Position numbers and translations under genes: made by a program. Shown here in pieces: positions 24,914 to 34,252 of a stretch of 34,252 bases of DNA. The stretch is from Sulfurimonas sp. (lineage in GTDB: Bacteria; Campylobacterota; Campylobacteria; Campylobacterales; Sulfurimonadaceae). The stretch lies in contig JAMOQK010000058.1 in assembly GCA_027064045.1 (NCBI GenBank), positions 1 through 34,252 on the forward strand, in the 5' to 3' direction. The stretch's first letter is position 1, and each line of letters starts with the position of its first letter. Under the pieces are notes generated by a model. It was not told the DNA's origin and ran no database searches. It worked only from the letters and a program-made list of their open reading frames with translations.

Positions 24914-26128
24914 ATGTTAAAACAATATAAAGAAGCCATAGAAAAAAGTAATATCATCTCTAAAACAGATAAAGAGGGGATTATAACTTTTGTAAATGAT
25001 GAATTTTGTAAAATATCTGGTTATTCCAAAGATGAACTTCTTGGTCAAAATCATAATATAGTAAGACACCCAGATGTACCTGCTTCAAAGTTTCAACTGT
25101 TGTGGGATACCATAAATGCAAAAAAGATATATAAAAATACTGTTAAAAATCTTGCAAAAGATGGCTCAACTTTTTATGTAAATACAACTGTAATTCCAAT
25201 CCTTGATAAAGATGAAAATATTGTGGAGTTTGTGGCTATTCGCTATGATGTTACAAATGAGGTTTTTTATAAACATAAACTACAAAAAAAAGAGTTGGAA
25301 CTTCAAGAGCTAAATGCCTCATTGGAAAAAAGGGTACAGGAGAAGACAAAAGAACTTCAGGAGTTAAATCAAACACTTGAGAAACGGGTAAAAGAGGAGA
25401 TTTCTAAAAATGAGCAAAAACAACAGGTTATGTTTTGGCAGTCGAGATTAGCTTCCTTGGGTGAGATGCTTGCAAATATTGCTCATCAATGGAGGCAACC
25501 ATTAACTGAACTGAACTTAACCATCTTTACGCTTAAAAAATCTGCCTTAAATGGTGATGGTGATGAGGTTCAAAAGCTTTATGGAGATAGTAAAAAGATT
25601 ATAAAAAACATGTCAAATACCATAGAAGATTTTACTAACTTTTTTAAACCAGAAAAAGAGAAACAACCTTTTAATGTAGGTAAAAGTATATCTGAAGCAC
25701 TACATATCTTAGAAAAACTGATAAGTGATGAGATGATAAATATAAAAACAGAGTTTGAAGATGTTGAGGTTTTGGGAGTGCCAAATGAACTTTCTCAAGT
25801 GGTTGTAAACTTGATTAAAAATGCTAAAGATGCGTTTGTTGACAATAGTATCTTAATAAGAGAGATAAATATCAGTGTAAAGAGATGTGATAAAGTGGCA
25901 CTTATAGAGGTTATGGATAATGCAGGTGGGATAAAAAATAAAAATCCATATAAAATATTTGAGCCGTATTACACAACAAAACATACAACACAAGGGACGG
26001 GACTCGGTCTTTTTATGTCTAAAATGATTTGTGAACAGGGACTAAATGGTGCTATAAATGTGAAAACAAAAAAGGGTACAACCACTTTTAGTATAAAAAT
26101 ACCATTAGAAGAAAAAGATGAGAAATAA
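24914..26128 (+). CDS. Soluble PAS-domain sensor histidine kinase
   Basis: 404 aa with no membrane segment. A PAS domain (about 10-112, ISKTDKEGIITFVND with the NIVRHPDVP turn found in Aer-like redox PAS domains) is followed by a coiled coil (118-175) containing a near-exact internal duplication (QELNASLEKRV, QELNQTLEKRV). The H-box IAHQWRQPL has phospho-acceptor His191; the N-box VVNLIKNAKDAF, G1 VMDNAGGI and G2 GTGLGLFMSK complete a HATPase domain. It overlaps the response regulator gene by 11 nt, its evident partner. The PAS could sense cytoplasmic redox or oxygen; the ligand is not determinable here. Confidence 0.93.
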   Translation: MLKQYKEAIEKSNIISKTDKEGIITFVNDEFCKISGYSKDELLGQNHNIVRHPDVPASKFQLLWDTINAKKIYKNTVKNLAKDGSTFYVNTTVIPILDKDENIVEFVAIRYDVTNEVFYKHKLQKKELELQELNASLEKRVQEKTKELQELNQTLEKRVKEEISKNEQKQQVMFWQSRLASLGEMLANIAHQWRQPLTELNLTIFTLKKSALNGDGDEVQKLYGDSKKIIKNMSNTIEDFTNFFKPEKEKQPFNVGKSISEALHILEKLISDEMINIKTEFEDVEVLGVPNELSQVVVNLIKNAKDAFVDNSILIREINISVKRCDKVALIEVMDNAGGIKNKNPYKIFEPYYTTKHTTQGTGLGLFMSKMICEQGLNGAINVKTKKGTTTFSIKIPLEEKDEK

Positions 26129-26789
26129 ATTTTTAAAAGGGTTGAAAATTTTACTTGCAGAGGATGAAAAAAACTTATCTTCACTTTTGAAAAATGCTAT
26201 TGGTGATAGTTTTTATAGTTTTAGTGTCGCTGATGATGGGGTAAAAGGGTTGGAAATGTTTAAAAAAATATCTCCAGATATAGTGATTACAGATATTATG
26301 ATGCCAAATATGACAGGATTAGAGATGGCAAAAGAGATAAAAAAGATAGACAAATCCATACCTGTTATTATTTTAAGTGCTTTTAGCGAGGCAGATAAGT
26401 TTTTAGGTGCTATAGATGTTGGAGTGATTAAGTATTTTATAAAACCGTTTGATCCAGATGAGCTTTTGGAGTATATAAATTCACTTCAAGAGTTGATTCA
26501 ATCCAAAATCATAGACCTTGGCGATGGTTTTAGTTTTAATAAGATAAAAAAAAGTTTATATAAAGACGGTAGATATATCTCTCTTACAAAAAAAGAGATA
26601 CAGTTTTTTGAGTTGTTGTTGGGGCATCATCAAAATGAGATAGTTGGATATGAAGTTATAAAAGAGAATTTATGGAAAGATGAAGATGTAAGTGATGAAA
26701 GGGTTAGAACTTTTATAAAACGATTAAGAGCTAAAACCTCAAGAGATTTAATCCAAAATATAAAGTCACAAGGTTATTTTATTGTTTAG
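26118..26789 (+). CDS. OmpR-family response regulator
   Basis: Receiver domain (1-120) with acidic pocket Glu15 and Asp16, phospho-acceptor Asp59 in VITDIMMP and Lys109 in YFIKPF; then a winged-helix DNA-binding domain (about 130-223) with LTKKEIQFFELLL and SDERVRTFIKRLRAKT. It is 223 aa and the output half of the PAS kinase system that it overlaps by 11 nt. Target genes are unknown; the neighbouring SulP, nnrS and zinc-ribbon genes are candidates by position only. Confidence 0.94.
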   Translation: MRNKFLKGLKILLAEDEKNLSSLLKNAIGDSFYSFSVADDGVKGLEMFKKISPDIVITDIMMPNMTGLEMAKEIKKIDKSIPVIILSAFSEADKFLGAIDVGVIKYFIKPFDPDELLEYINSLQELIQSKIIDLGDGFSFNKIKKSLYKDGRYISLTKKEIQFFELLLGHHQNEIVGYEVIKENLWKDEDVSDERVRTFIKRLRAKTSRDLIQNIKSQGYFIV

Positions 26790-26883
26790 AGAGTGTTGAA
26801 AATTTACAAAATATATCTAAAAAAAGATACAATACTCAATATAAAAAAGTTAATAAGAAATTAATGGAGAGTTGAGAAATAGA

Positions 26884-27861
26884 ATGATATTAAGTATAGA
26901 AAGTTCTTGTGATGATAGTGCCATAGCAATTACAGAGATAAAAACAAAAAAGTTACTTTTTCATAAAAAGATAAGTCAGGAGTTGGAACATTCTGTTTAT
27001 GGTGGTGTTGTACCAGAATTGGCCGCACGACTTCATGCTGAAGCGTTGCCTAAGATACTTGAGCAGACAAAACCATATTTTAAAGACTTAAAAGCTGTTG
27101 CAGTTACTTCAACCCCCGGTCTTGCTGTCACTTTGATAGAAGGTGTAACTATGGCGAAGGCAATATCTGTAGCACTTGGTATCCCTCTTATTGGTGTAAA
27201 TCATCTTATAGGACATATATATTCTTTATTTATAGAGAAAAAAACCATTTTTCCTTTAACTGTTTTGCTTGTATCGGGTGGACATACTCAAGTTATGGAA
27301 GTAAAAAGTTTAACTAACATAAAAACAGTTGCAAAAAGTATGGATGATAGTTTTGGAGAGAGTTTTGATAAAGTGGCTAAGATGATGGGACTTGGTTATC
27401 CTGGTGGTCCAATCATAGAAAAGTTAGCAAAAGATGGAGATAGAAAAAAGTTTAATTTTACTGTACCACTTTTACAAAATAAAAAATTGGCTTTTAGTTA
27501 CTCTGGACTTAAAAATGCTGTTCGTTTGGCTGTTGAAAAAGCAGATAAAGATGACTATAAAGATATTGCTGCTTCCTTTGAACATATTGCTACTAAACAT
27601 CTTACCCATAAACTTAAAAAATATTTTCAAACATCTATACCTAAAAATTTTGCCATAGTTGGTGGGGCTAGTGCTAATCTGTATTTAAGAGGGCAGATAG
27701 AGGAATTATTAAATCCTTTTTGTGCAAAACTATTTTTAAGTGAGTTGAAATACTGCTCAGATAATGCGGCTATGATTGGTAGGGTAGGGGTTGAGATGTA
27801 TGAAAAAAATATGTTTTGTACTTTAGAAGAGTTAGATGTAGCACCGAGAAGTTTACTTTAA
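26884..27861 (+). CDS. tsaD: tRNA N6-threonylcarbamoyladenosine transferase TsaD
   Basis: Catalyses the final step of t6A modification at position 37 of ANN-decoding tRNAs. The sequence has the Kae1/TsaD order: [46 protein letters not shown], the metal-binding VNHLIGH (His-x3-His), LLVSGGHTQ and SYSGLKNAV. Start ATG 26884 gives the expected M-ILSIESS N-terminus and 325 aa; an in-frame TTG at 26872 would add four residues and lies almost on GGAGA, so it is rejected. Confidence 0.96.
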   Translation: MILSIESSCDDSAIAITEIKTKKLLFHKKISQELEHSVYGGVVPELAARLHAEALPKILEQTKPYFKDLKAVAVTSTPGLAVTLIEGVTMAKAISVALGIPLIGVNHLIGHIYSLFIEKKTIFPLTVLLVSGGHTQVMEVKSLTNIKTVAKSMDDSFGESFDKVAKMMGLGYPGGPIIEKLAKDGDRKKFNFTVPLLQNKKLAFSYSGLKNAVRLAVEKADKDDYKDIAASFEHIATKHLTHKLKKYFQTSIPKNFAIVGGASANLYLRGQIEELLNPFCAKLFLSELKYCSDNAAMIGRVGVEMYEKNMFCTLEELDVAPRSLL

Positions 27862-27925
27862 TCTTAATTGTCACTTAACCAAAATGTATTATTTTTTAAA
27901 TAAGATAAATATTATCCGATTTATA

Positions 27926-28028
27926 TATAATTTCCTCGTCCAATTAACAAAGCACACATAAAGTGGTTGGCTTTTTGCTTAGAAGCCCTGAAGTATAAAA
28001 TTAAAATAAAAAAGAAAAAGGGGTCATA
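27926..28028 (+). promoter_or_regulatory. tpx promoter and ~90-nt leader
   Basis: TATAAT at 27926-27931 predicts a transcript start near 27938, leaving about 90 nt of leader before tpx. The leader holds a small GGCTT...AAGCC hairpin (about 27968-27986) and a run of A and G ending in AAAAAGGGG as Shine-Dalgarno. A second -10-like TATAAA (27994-27999) could serve as an alternative. No known riboswitch was recognised. Confidence 0.4.
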
Positions 28029-28532
28029 ATGGCAACAACAAAATTTAAAGGTACAGAAGTAGAACTTCTAGGAAACGAAGTAAATGTTGGAGATAAAGCT
28101 CCAGAGGTAACAGTAGTAAATTCAGATGGTTTAGGTGATGTTAGAGTTGGTGGCGCTCAAGGGGAAAAACAACTTATTATCGTTGTTCCTTCATTAGATA
28201 CTGGTGTATGTGCTACTGAAACTCGTAATTTTAATGCAAAAGTTGCAGGACTTGATGGTGTTAAAGCTACTATTGTTTCTCTTGACTTACCATTTGCTGC
28301 TGGTAGATTTTGTTCAGCTGAAGGTATTGATAAATTAACTGTTACATCTGATTTTAGAAACAAAGATTTTGCAAATGCTTATGGCGTTTTACTTGGTGGC
28401 TCAGTTTTAGCTGGTATTACTTGTCGTGCTATCTTTGTTGTAAACGAAGATGGTGTTGTAACTTATAAAGAAATCGTTGAAGAAGTTACAGAAGAACCAA
28501 ACTACGATGCTGCTATTGCTGCAGTTAGTTAA
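28029..28532 (+). CDS. tpx: Thiol peroxidase (atypical 2-Cys peroxiredoxin)
   Basis: Reduces hydrogen peroxide and lipid hydroperoxides using thioredoxin. Peroxidatic Cys61 is in SLDTGVCATETRNF and resolving Cys95 in AGRFCSAEGI, the Tpx arrangement. It is 167 aa, with GDKAPEVTVVNSDGL at the start of the fold. It stands alone with its own leader and promoter and converges with murB. The strong GGGG Shine-Dalgarno suggests high expression. Confidence 0.97.
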   Translation: MATTKFKGTEVELLGNEVNVGDKAPEVTVVNSDGLGDVRVGGAQGEKQLIIVVPSLDTGVCATETRNFNAKVAGLDGVKATIVSLDLPFAAGRFCSAEGIDKLTVTSDFRNKDFANAYGVLLGGSVLAGITCRAIFVVNEDGVVTYKEIVEEVTEEPNYDAAIAAVS

Positions 28533-28548
28533 GTAATAACTACTTATC

Positions 28549-29352
28549 CTAAGAATCTGGGTTTAATTCCCCAGATTCTAAAATTATTATTTCAGATTTA
28601 AGTGATATATGAAATTTTTCGTAAACTCTTCTTTGTGCTTCTTTTATTAAAAAAATAGCATCTTTAAAAGTTCCACCACCATGATTTACTAAAAAATTTG
28701 CATGTTTTTGACTAAACTCCATCTCTCCAACCCTGAATCCTTTTAAACCAACAGCTTCTATAAGTCTCCCTGCATAGTCGTTTTCTGGGTTTTTAAAACA
28801 ACTCCCTGCACTTGGTGTGTTTGGCTGATTTGCTCTCATCTTTTTAAATATATCAACTTTGCTTTTATCAAATCCATAGTTAAGATGAAAAGTTGCTTCT
28901 AGGATGGTGGAATTTATATTTGTAAATCTATATCCATAATCTATCTCATCTTTTTGAATAATGCCTTGGCATGTGGATATTGAGATAAGATTGTTAAATA
29001 TTTCATACTCTTTTAATCCTGCATTCATTTTGAGAAGTCCACCAACCTTGCCTGGAAGATGGGAAATAAACTCAAAATTTGCGATATTGTGCTTTTTACA
29101 AAAGGACAATACTTTACCAGATGGTGTTGCAGCACCTATTTTTAAAACATTGTCTTCTATTTTTATATAGTCAAATTTTTTGCCAAGCATCATAAGTGGT
29201 GGGGGATTGTCTCCCATAAGAATATTGTTACAAGAGCCAATCAGGTATCTGTTTGAATCAATTTCAGATAGAGATTCAATAATCATAACATCACAAACTC
29301 TACCAAGTTTCATAGATGAAAATTTTGAGAAATCTATTTGTTTGGTCTTCAT
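28549..29352 (-). CDS. murB: UDP-N-acetylenolpyruvoylglucosamine reductase
   Basis: FAD enzyme reducing UDP-GlcNAc-enolpyruvate to UDP-MurNAc. Active-site features are IDYGYRFTN (Tyr/Arg), PSAGSCFKNP (catalytic Ser) and a C-terminal Glu in KSEIIILE. The 267-aa length and missing YGYR-insert loop fit the shorter (type II) MurB of Campylobacterota. The 3' end lies in a hairpin (28552-28579) facing tpx. It overlaps fliQ by 1 nt. Confidence 0.95.
   Translation of the reverse strand: MKTKQIDFSKFSSMKLGRVCDVMIIESLSEIDSNRYLIGSCNNILMGDNPPPLMMLGKKFDYIKIEDNVLKIGAATPSGKVLSFCKKHNIANFEFISHLPGKVGGLLKMNAGLKEYEIFNNLISISTCQGIIQKDEIDYGYRFTNINSTILEATFHLNYGFDKSKVDIFKKMRANQPNTPSAGSCFKNPENDYAGRLIEAVGLKGFRVGEMEFSQKHANFLVNHGGGTFKDAIFLIKEAQRRVYEKFHISLKSEIIILESGELNPDS
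28552..28579. terminator. Hairpin between convergent tpx and murB, possible terminator
   Basis: A perfect 10-bp stem AGAATCTGGG (28552-28561) with its complement (28570-28579) encodes the last murB codons. Neither side has a strong T run (plus strand continues AAAATTATT), so its efficiency as an intrinsic terminator is doubtful. Confidence 0.4.
28968..28976 (+). repeat. GGCATGTGG word, copy 13
   Basis: Exact copy in murB, reading Ser-Thr-Cys-Gln. Confidence 0.75.
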
Positions 29353-29618
29353 TATTCTATAAATTCTGGAATTAGACTAAAAATATGTGTAGAAAAATCT
29401 ATCATAGAATTTAGCATCCAAGGCATAGTTAGAACAATTACAATTACAACACCTAAAATCTTTGGTATAAAAGATAATGTCATTTCGTTTATCTGAGTTG
29501 TTGCTTGAAAAATACTTACAGCTAACCCCAAAAACATACCAGTTAAAAGACCAGGTAATGCCAAAAATATAGCCATTTTAAATGTTTCAACTCCAAGTGC
29601 TATAAGTTTTGCTTCCAC
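29352..29618 (-). CDS. fliQ: Flagellar export apparatus protein FliQ
   Basis: Small membrane protein of the flagellar type III export gate. The 88 aa contain two hydrophobic helices (FKMAIFLALPGLLTGMFLGLAV and IPKILGVVIVIVLTMPWML) joined by FQATTQINEMTLSF, the family hallmark. It shows that the organism is flagellated. It is placed between mqnD (2 nt away) and murB (1-nt overlap), not in a flagellar cluster, which is a common scatter in Campylobacterota. Confidence 0.96.
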   Translation of the reverse strand: MEAKLIALGVETFKMAIFLALPGLLTGMFLGLAVSIFQATTQINEMTLSFIPKILGVVIVIVLTMPWMLNSMIDFSTHIFSLIPEFIE

Positions 29619-29620
29619 AA

Positions 29621-30484
29621 CTACCCTTTTCTGAGACTTTCATATTCTGTTGGTATAAGATAGTCTTCTATTTTTACGAGTGTATCATAAAAACCATGCT
29701 TGTACCCAATTTCAAAGAGTTTATTTATAGCTTCGTACTGAATGTCACTTAGAGTTATAGACTCATCATTTGCATAAAGTTCGAGATATTTATCAAGTGT
29801 TGGAGCATCTATACGAACGAGATTTCTTTCTATAAGCATTTTTGAGAGTCTATCTTTGTGGTCTCTTGCAACTTGAACTGCTTTTGTAAGAGTTTTTTCA
29901 TAATCTATCGCTTTGTTTAATGGTAATGAGCGACGAATTGCCATTCCTCCTAGGGGAAGAGGAAGGTTGTCTCCTGCTAATTCTTGCCAAATATCCCACA
30001 ATTCTATCTCAACTTCAAGTTTATCATTATAAGTTAAAATTGACTCGTGGATTAAAACTCCTGCATCTACAATACCATCAAGTACAGCTTGTTCAATTTC
30101 TAAAAAATTCATATAAGTTACTTTGGCATGTGGGAACTTTATACGAAAGAGCATTGCATTTGTAGTGTGTTCTCCACTAAGTGCTACTTTAAAATTTTTC
30201 TTTAGAGTGGAACCTTTTTTCTTTATAACTTTAGGTCCATACCCCTCTCCAAAACTTACAGCTGTTCTGAGTGGTGCATAATCTTCTTTTATATGTGGAT
30301 AAAGGGCAAAGCTAATGGCTACTATATCATACACCCCTTTGAGTGCATCTTCATTTAGCGTTTGTATATCTTTTGCGATGTTGTCAAAACGGATATTTTT
30401 CATCCCTACCCAGCCAAATTTAATGGCATAGTACATAAAAATATCATCAGCGTCTGGTGAGTGTGCGATTAAAGTTGTTTTCAT
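29621..30484 (-). CDS. mqnD: 1,4-dihydroxy-6-naphthoate synthase (futalosine menaquinone pathway)
   Basis: Converts cyclic de-hypoxanthine futalosine to 1,4-dihydroxy-6-naphthoate. Substrate-binding-protein-like fold of 287 aa; the start AHSPDADDIFMYYAI, the central KVALSGEHTTNAMLFR and GDNLPLPLGGMAIRR match MqnD. The pathway is characteristic of Campylobacterota, which make menaquinone without the Men route. It is the first gene of the mqnD-fliQ-murB run, with recA diverging upstream. Confidence 0.92.
   Translation of the reverse strand: MKTTLIAHSPDADDIFMYYAIKFGWVGMKNIRFDNIAKDIQTLNEDALKGVYDIVAISFALYPHIKEDYAPLRTAVSFGEGYGPKVIKKKGSTLKKNFKVALSGEHTTNAMLFRIKFPHAKVTYMNFLEIEQAVLDGIVDAGVLIHESILTYNDKLEVEIELWDIWQELAGDNLPLPLGGMAIRRSLPLNKAIDYEKTLTKAVQVARDHKDRLSKMLIERNLVRIDAPTLDKYLELYANDESITLSDIQYEAINKLFEIGYKHGFYDTLVKIEDYLIPTEYESLRKG
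30125..30133 (+). repeat. GGCATGTGG word, copy 14
   Basis: Exact copy in mqnD, reading Pro-His-Ala; flanked T...G. Confidence 0.75.
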
Positions 30485-30597
30485 GATGAGATTTTAACTA
30501 AATAAGAGTAAAATTCTAATCAATTTATGAAAATATAGAAAAATTTATAAAAATATGACAAATTGCAATATTTTTGTCTAAAAATATATTTTTGCCA

Positions 30598-30603
30598 TAT
30601 AAT
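30598..30603 (+). promoter_or_regulatory. -10 box for recA
   Basis: Exact TATAAT, 31 nt ahead of the recA ATG, preceded by strongly phased T tracts. No LexA-like operator is seen, as expected for the phylum. Confidence 0.6.
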
Positions 30604-30634
30604 TAGTGAAAATTTAATATAAGTGAGCCAAAAG

Positions 30635-31672
30635 ATGGATGCAAATAAACAAAAATCATTAGACTTAGCAATCAAACAAATAGATAAAGCCTTTGGTAAA
30701 GGTGCTTTAATGAGGCTAGGTGATAAAGAGATAGAACCTATAAAATCTATCAGCACAGGTTCTTTAGGACTTGATTTAGCTCTTGGAATAGGTGGTATTC
30801 CTCAGGGAAGAGTTGTTGAAATTTATGGACCAGAGAGTTCAGGTAAAACAACTTTAGCATTACAAATTACAGCAGAGTGTCAAAGAGAGGGTGGTGTTTG
30901 TGCATTTATAGATGCAGAACATGCTCTTGATGTTGTTTATGCTAAAAATCTTGGAGTAGATATAGATAATCTTTTGGTGTCTCAGCCAGATTATGGGGAA
31001 CAAGCCCTTGATATTGTTGAAACTGTTGCTAGAAGTGGTGCAGTTGATTTAATAGTTATTGATTCTGTTGCAGCACTTACACCGAAATCTGAGATAGAGG
31101 GTGAGATGAGCGATCAAAATGTTGGTGTTCAAGCTCGTTTGATGTCAAAAGCTCTTCGTAAACTTACAGGTGTTTTAAGTAAAATGAACTGTACTGTAAT
31201 TTTTATCAATCAGATTCGTATGAAAATTGGGATGATGGGATATGGTTCTCCTGAGACAACAACAGGTGGAAATGCTCTGAAATTTTATGCTTCTGTTAGG
31301 ATAGATGTTAGAAGAATAGCTTCTTTAAAACAGGGAGAAAGCCAGATTGGTAACCGTGTTAAAGCAAAAGTTATTAAAAATAAAGTGGCACCACCGTTCC
31401 GTCAGGCTGAATTTGACATAATGTTTGGTGAGGGTATTTCAAAAGAGGGTGAGCTTGTTGATTATGGTGTTAAATTAGATATTGTAGATAAAAGTGGAGC
31501 ATGGTTTAGTTATGGTGAAACAAAACTTGGTCAAGGTCGTGAAAATGTTAAGATTAAATTTAAAGATGAACCAGAATTAGCAGCAGAGATAGAGGAAAAA
31601 ATTAAAGTTGCTATGGGGATGAGTTCATTGATGACCATGGACACTTCAAAGATAGATAGTGCAGATCAATAA
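30635..31672 (+). CDS. recA: Recombinase A
   Basis: Strand-exchange ATPase for homologous recombination and repair, also needed to integrate transformed DNA. Walker A GPESSGKT, Walker B LIVIDSV, loop L1/L2 regions ([37 protein letters not shown]) are intact. The start is ATG 30635 ([12 protein letters not shown]); the GTG at 30623 has no Shine-Dalgarno. Length is 345 aa. It is the head of recA-eno-FtsB-like-AMIN, the order conserved in Campylobacter (Cj1673c-Cj1670c). Confidence 0.98.
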   Translation: MDANKQKSLDLAIKQIDKAFGKGALMRLGDKEIEPIKSISTGSLGLDLALGIGGIPQGRVVEIYGPESSGKTTLALQITAECQREGGVCAFIDAEHALDVVYAKNLGVDIDNLLVSQPDYGEQALDIVETVARSGAVDLIVIDSVAALTPKSEIEGEMSDQNVGVQARLMSKALRKLTGVLSKMNCTVIFINQIRMKIGMMGYGSPETTTGGNALKFYASVRIDVRRIASLKQGESQIGNRVKAKVIKNKVAPPFRQAEFDIMFGEGISKEGELVDYGVKLDIVDKSGAWFSYGETKLGQGRENVKIKFKDEPELAAEIEEKIKVAMGMSSLMTMDTSKIDSADQ

Positions 31673-31700
31673 AGATAAACCAATTTTTAATCAAATTTAG

Positions 31701-33002
<1,302 letters not shown>

Positions 33003-33011
33003 GATGTTTAC

Positions 33012-33290
33012 ATGAATAAAGAAGAACTTTATGAAGAGATAGATAATACTCAAAGCATTACTCAAAAATACCTTGGTCTTTCTCTTTCAAAGTTCTTTTT
33101 ACTTTTGGGGACGGTTTTAGTCCTTGGGGTTTATCTTGGGATTTTACTTTATGGAACAAACTCTTTAGAAGTGCTTTTTGGTCTTAACGATTATGAGGAT
33201 TATCTTCATAGTGAAATTCACAGGTTAAAAGATGAAAATGCAGAACTTCAACGGGAGTATTTTGAACTAAAAGAGATTTCTGCACAATAG
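33012..33290 (+). CDS. FtsB/DivIC-like single-pass membrane protein
   Basis: 92 aa with a short cytoplasmic N-terminus, one membrane segment (FFLLLGTVLVLGVYLGILLYG) and a periplasmic coiled coil (DYLHSEIHRLKDENAELQREY), the layout of FtsB/DivIC septum proteins. It starts 9 nt after eno and belongs to the recA-eno string, where Campylobacter has the corresponding Cj1671c. A cell-division role is inferred from architecture and position. Confidence 0.8.
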   Translation: MNKEELYEEIDNTQSITQKYLGLSLSKFFLLLGTVLVLGVYLGILLYGTNSLEVLFGLNDYEDYLHSEIHRLKDENAELQREYFELKEISAQ

Positions 33291-33323
33291 ATGATATAAT
33301 GGTATAAAAATTTAGGAGTAGGC

Positions 33324-33944
33324 TTGATTAGGGTTTTATTAGTTTTACTTTTACTACTTGGTGTTTTATATGCTCGTGAGAATCCTTTTTTTGCAGTAAA
33401 AGGGGAAAAAGATATGCCCTATACTTCAAACGAAAACAGAACTTTGCCCCCTTTGAAAAAAGCTACTGTTTTTTTGCCAACTCAAGCGAGAATTATTCAA
33501 AAAATAACTGTAGAATATAAATCTCTTGATGGTTCCATAGGAAAAAAAAGTATAAATTTACAAAATTCTGTTGATTGGCATCTACCTATTTTTATTTTAC
33601 AAAATTATAAAAAAAATGTATATAATCCAATAAAAAAAGAGAAATTTAAAAAACTGTTTTCATTTAAATATGCCTCTTTTTTTAGTCGTGCAAAGAGCAT
33701 AAAAATCATAACAAAAGACAAAATCATAAGAGATTTTTTACTTGTTAATCCACATAGAATTGTTATAGATTTTAAAAGAGATGCAAACTTTAGAAGTTAT
33801 ATGAAAAAAAATAAAGATACAATTTTTACCAAGATAAATATAGGAAATCATGCAGGATATTATAGAGTTGTAATTAGGCTAGATGGTCAATATGTATTTA
33901 AAAAGAAAAAAATATCTGATGGCTATATGTTTATAGTCAATTAA
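33324..33944 (+). CDS. AMIN-domain exported protein (Cj1670c-like)
   Basis: 206 aa, start read as TTG at 33324 with AGGAG at 33314-33318; a signal peptide (about residues 1-17, RVLLVLLLLLGVLYA) follows. The second half has AMIN-like beta strands (KSIKIITKDKIIRDFLL...PHRIVIDFKRDANFRS...YRVVIRLDGQY), a peptidoglycan-targeting fold of amidases and secretins. There is no catalytic domain. The neighbour is FtsB-like, so a divisome or wall-binding role is plausible. Confidence 0.8.
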   Translation: MIRVLLVLLLLLGVLYARENPFFAVKGEKDMPYTSNENRTLPPLKKATVFLPTQARIIQKITVEYKSLDGSIGKKSINLQNSVDWHLPIFILQNYKKNVYNPIKKEKFKKLFSFKYASFFSRAKSIKIITKDKIIRDFLLVNPHRIVIDFKRDANFRSYMKKNKDTIFTKINIGNHAGYYRVVIRLDGQYVFKKKKISDGYMFIVN

Positions 33945-33954
33945 AGAGACCGAT

Positions 33955-34248
33955 ATGTTTATAGATAATTTATACACCGTTGAATATAAAGATGAGAATA
34001 AAGCTATAGTGAAGTTAAGTGATGTAAATCATCCTGTTTTTAAGGCACATTTTCCACAAATGCCTATTTTGCCGGGTTTTGTTAATTTTGAAATAGTATC
34101 GGATGTGTTTAATATAAAAATCACAAAGATAAAAAAAGCTAAGTTTTTAAAAACAGCCAGACCAAATCAAACTTTAATTTATGAAAGAGACAATAATAAA
34201 TTTAAAGTTTTTTGTGATAATGAAGAGATAGCAAACTTTATATTATGA
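33955..34248 (+). CDS. Short hotdog-fold protein of the FabZ/ApeI dehydratase type
   Basis: 97 aa, containing the 3-hydroxyacyl-ACP dehydratase signature HPVFKAHFPQMPILPGFVNFE (H-x-x-F-x-x-HFP-x-x-P-x-x-PG), with the catalytic His in AHFP. It is shorter than FabZ (about 150 aa) and closer to ApeI/thioesterase-like single-hotdog proteins. The start is 10 nt after the AMIN gene, and the stop is at 34246-34248, so it is complete. It may begin an aryl-polyene or lipid cluster that continues outside the window; this is a guess. Confidence 0.72.
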   Translation: MFIDNLYTVEYKDENKAIVKLSDVNHPVFKAHFPQMPILPGFVNFEIVSDVFNIKITKIKKAKFLKTARPNQTLIYERDNNKFKVFCDNEEIANFIL

Positions 34249-34252
34249 ATAC

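Overview
The window reads as chromosomal DNA from a Campylobacterota (epsilonproteobacterial) species, most likely a Sulfurimonas-like sulfur oxidiser. The evidence is AT-rich sequence with tightly packed, overlapping genes; the order recA-eno-FtsB-like-AMIN protein; a futalosine-pathway menaquinone gene (mqnD); a Csd4/Pgp1 cell-shape carboxypeptidase with the Gln zinc ligand; a SpeE of the Helicobacter type beside coaE; and an IamABC/Mla-type operon. The genus is inferred; the phylum is well supported.

Layout. 138-5529 (minus) is a housekeeping run: def, a degenerate GGDEF protein, clpP, tig, lspA, glmM. 5676-7019 (plus) is rpsT-prfA. A structured leader or terminator (7050-7138) precedes two lipoprotein genes, a CsgG-like and an LPP20-like protein (7167-9219). 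The second gene runs into a 274-bp inverted-repeat element (9178-9451). 9479-11378 (minus) is dapF-coaE-speE-like, and 11476-12670 (plus) is a DUF2892 gene and purM. 12688-17748 (minus) is one compact operon: cvfB-like, a small unknown, mlaE, a decayed ABC-ATPase remnant with no ordinary start codon, mlaD, a lipoprotein, a chorismate mutase and a cysteine-free tandem rhodanese. 17805-19824 (plus) holds an M15 peptidase and csd4. 19859-24453 (minus) holds nnrS, a spore-photoproduct-lyase-like radical SAM protein and a SulP-STAS-cNMP fusion. 24551-28532 (plus) holds a zinc-ribbon protein, a PAS histidine kinase with its OmpR-type regulator, tsaD and tpx. 28549-30484 (minus) is murB-fliQ-mqnD. 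30635-34248 (plus) is recA-eno-FtsB-like-AMIN-hotdog.

Functionally the window is mostly core machinery: protein maturation and quality control, peptidoglycan precursor synthesis and trimming (glmM, murB, dapF, M15 peptidase, csd4), envelope lipid transport, menaquinone and purine synthesis, recombination, and stress defence (tpx, nnrS, SPL-like protein). There is no CRISPR array, prophage, transposase, rRNA or recognisable tRNA.

Two signals are not explained by the genes. First, the 9-mer GGCATGTGG (consensus TGGCATGTGGR) occurs 14 times exactly, on both strands and in five different codon registers. For a GC-rich word in AT-rich DNA this far exceeds chance, and it behaves like a DNA uptake sequence or a Chi-type recombination hotspot. 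Second, the 274-bp element at 9178-9451 has perfect 36-bp inverted arms around two complete ~98-nt hairpins, giving a Y-shaped fold that could be a MITE-like element, a structured RNA or an invertible segment.
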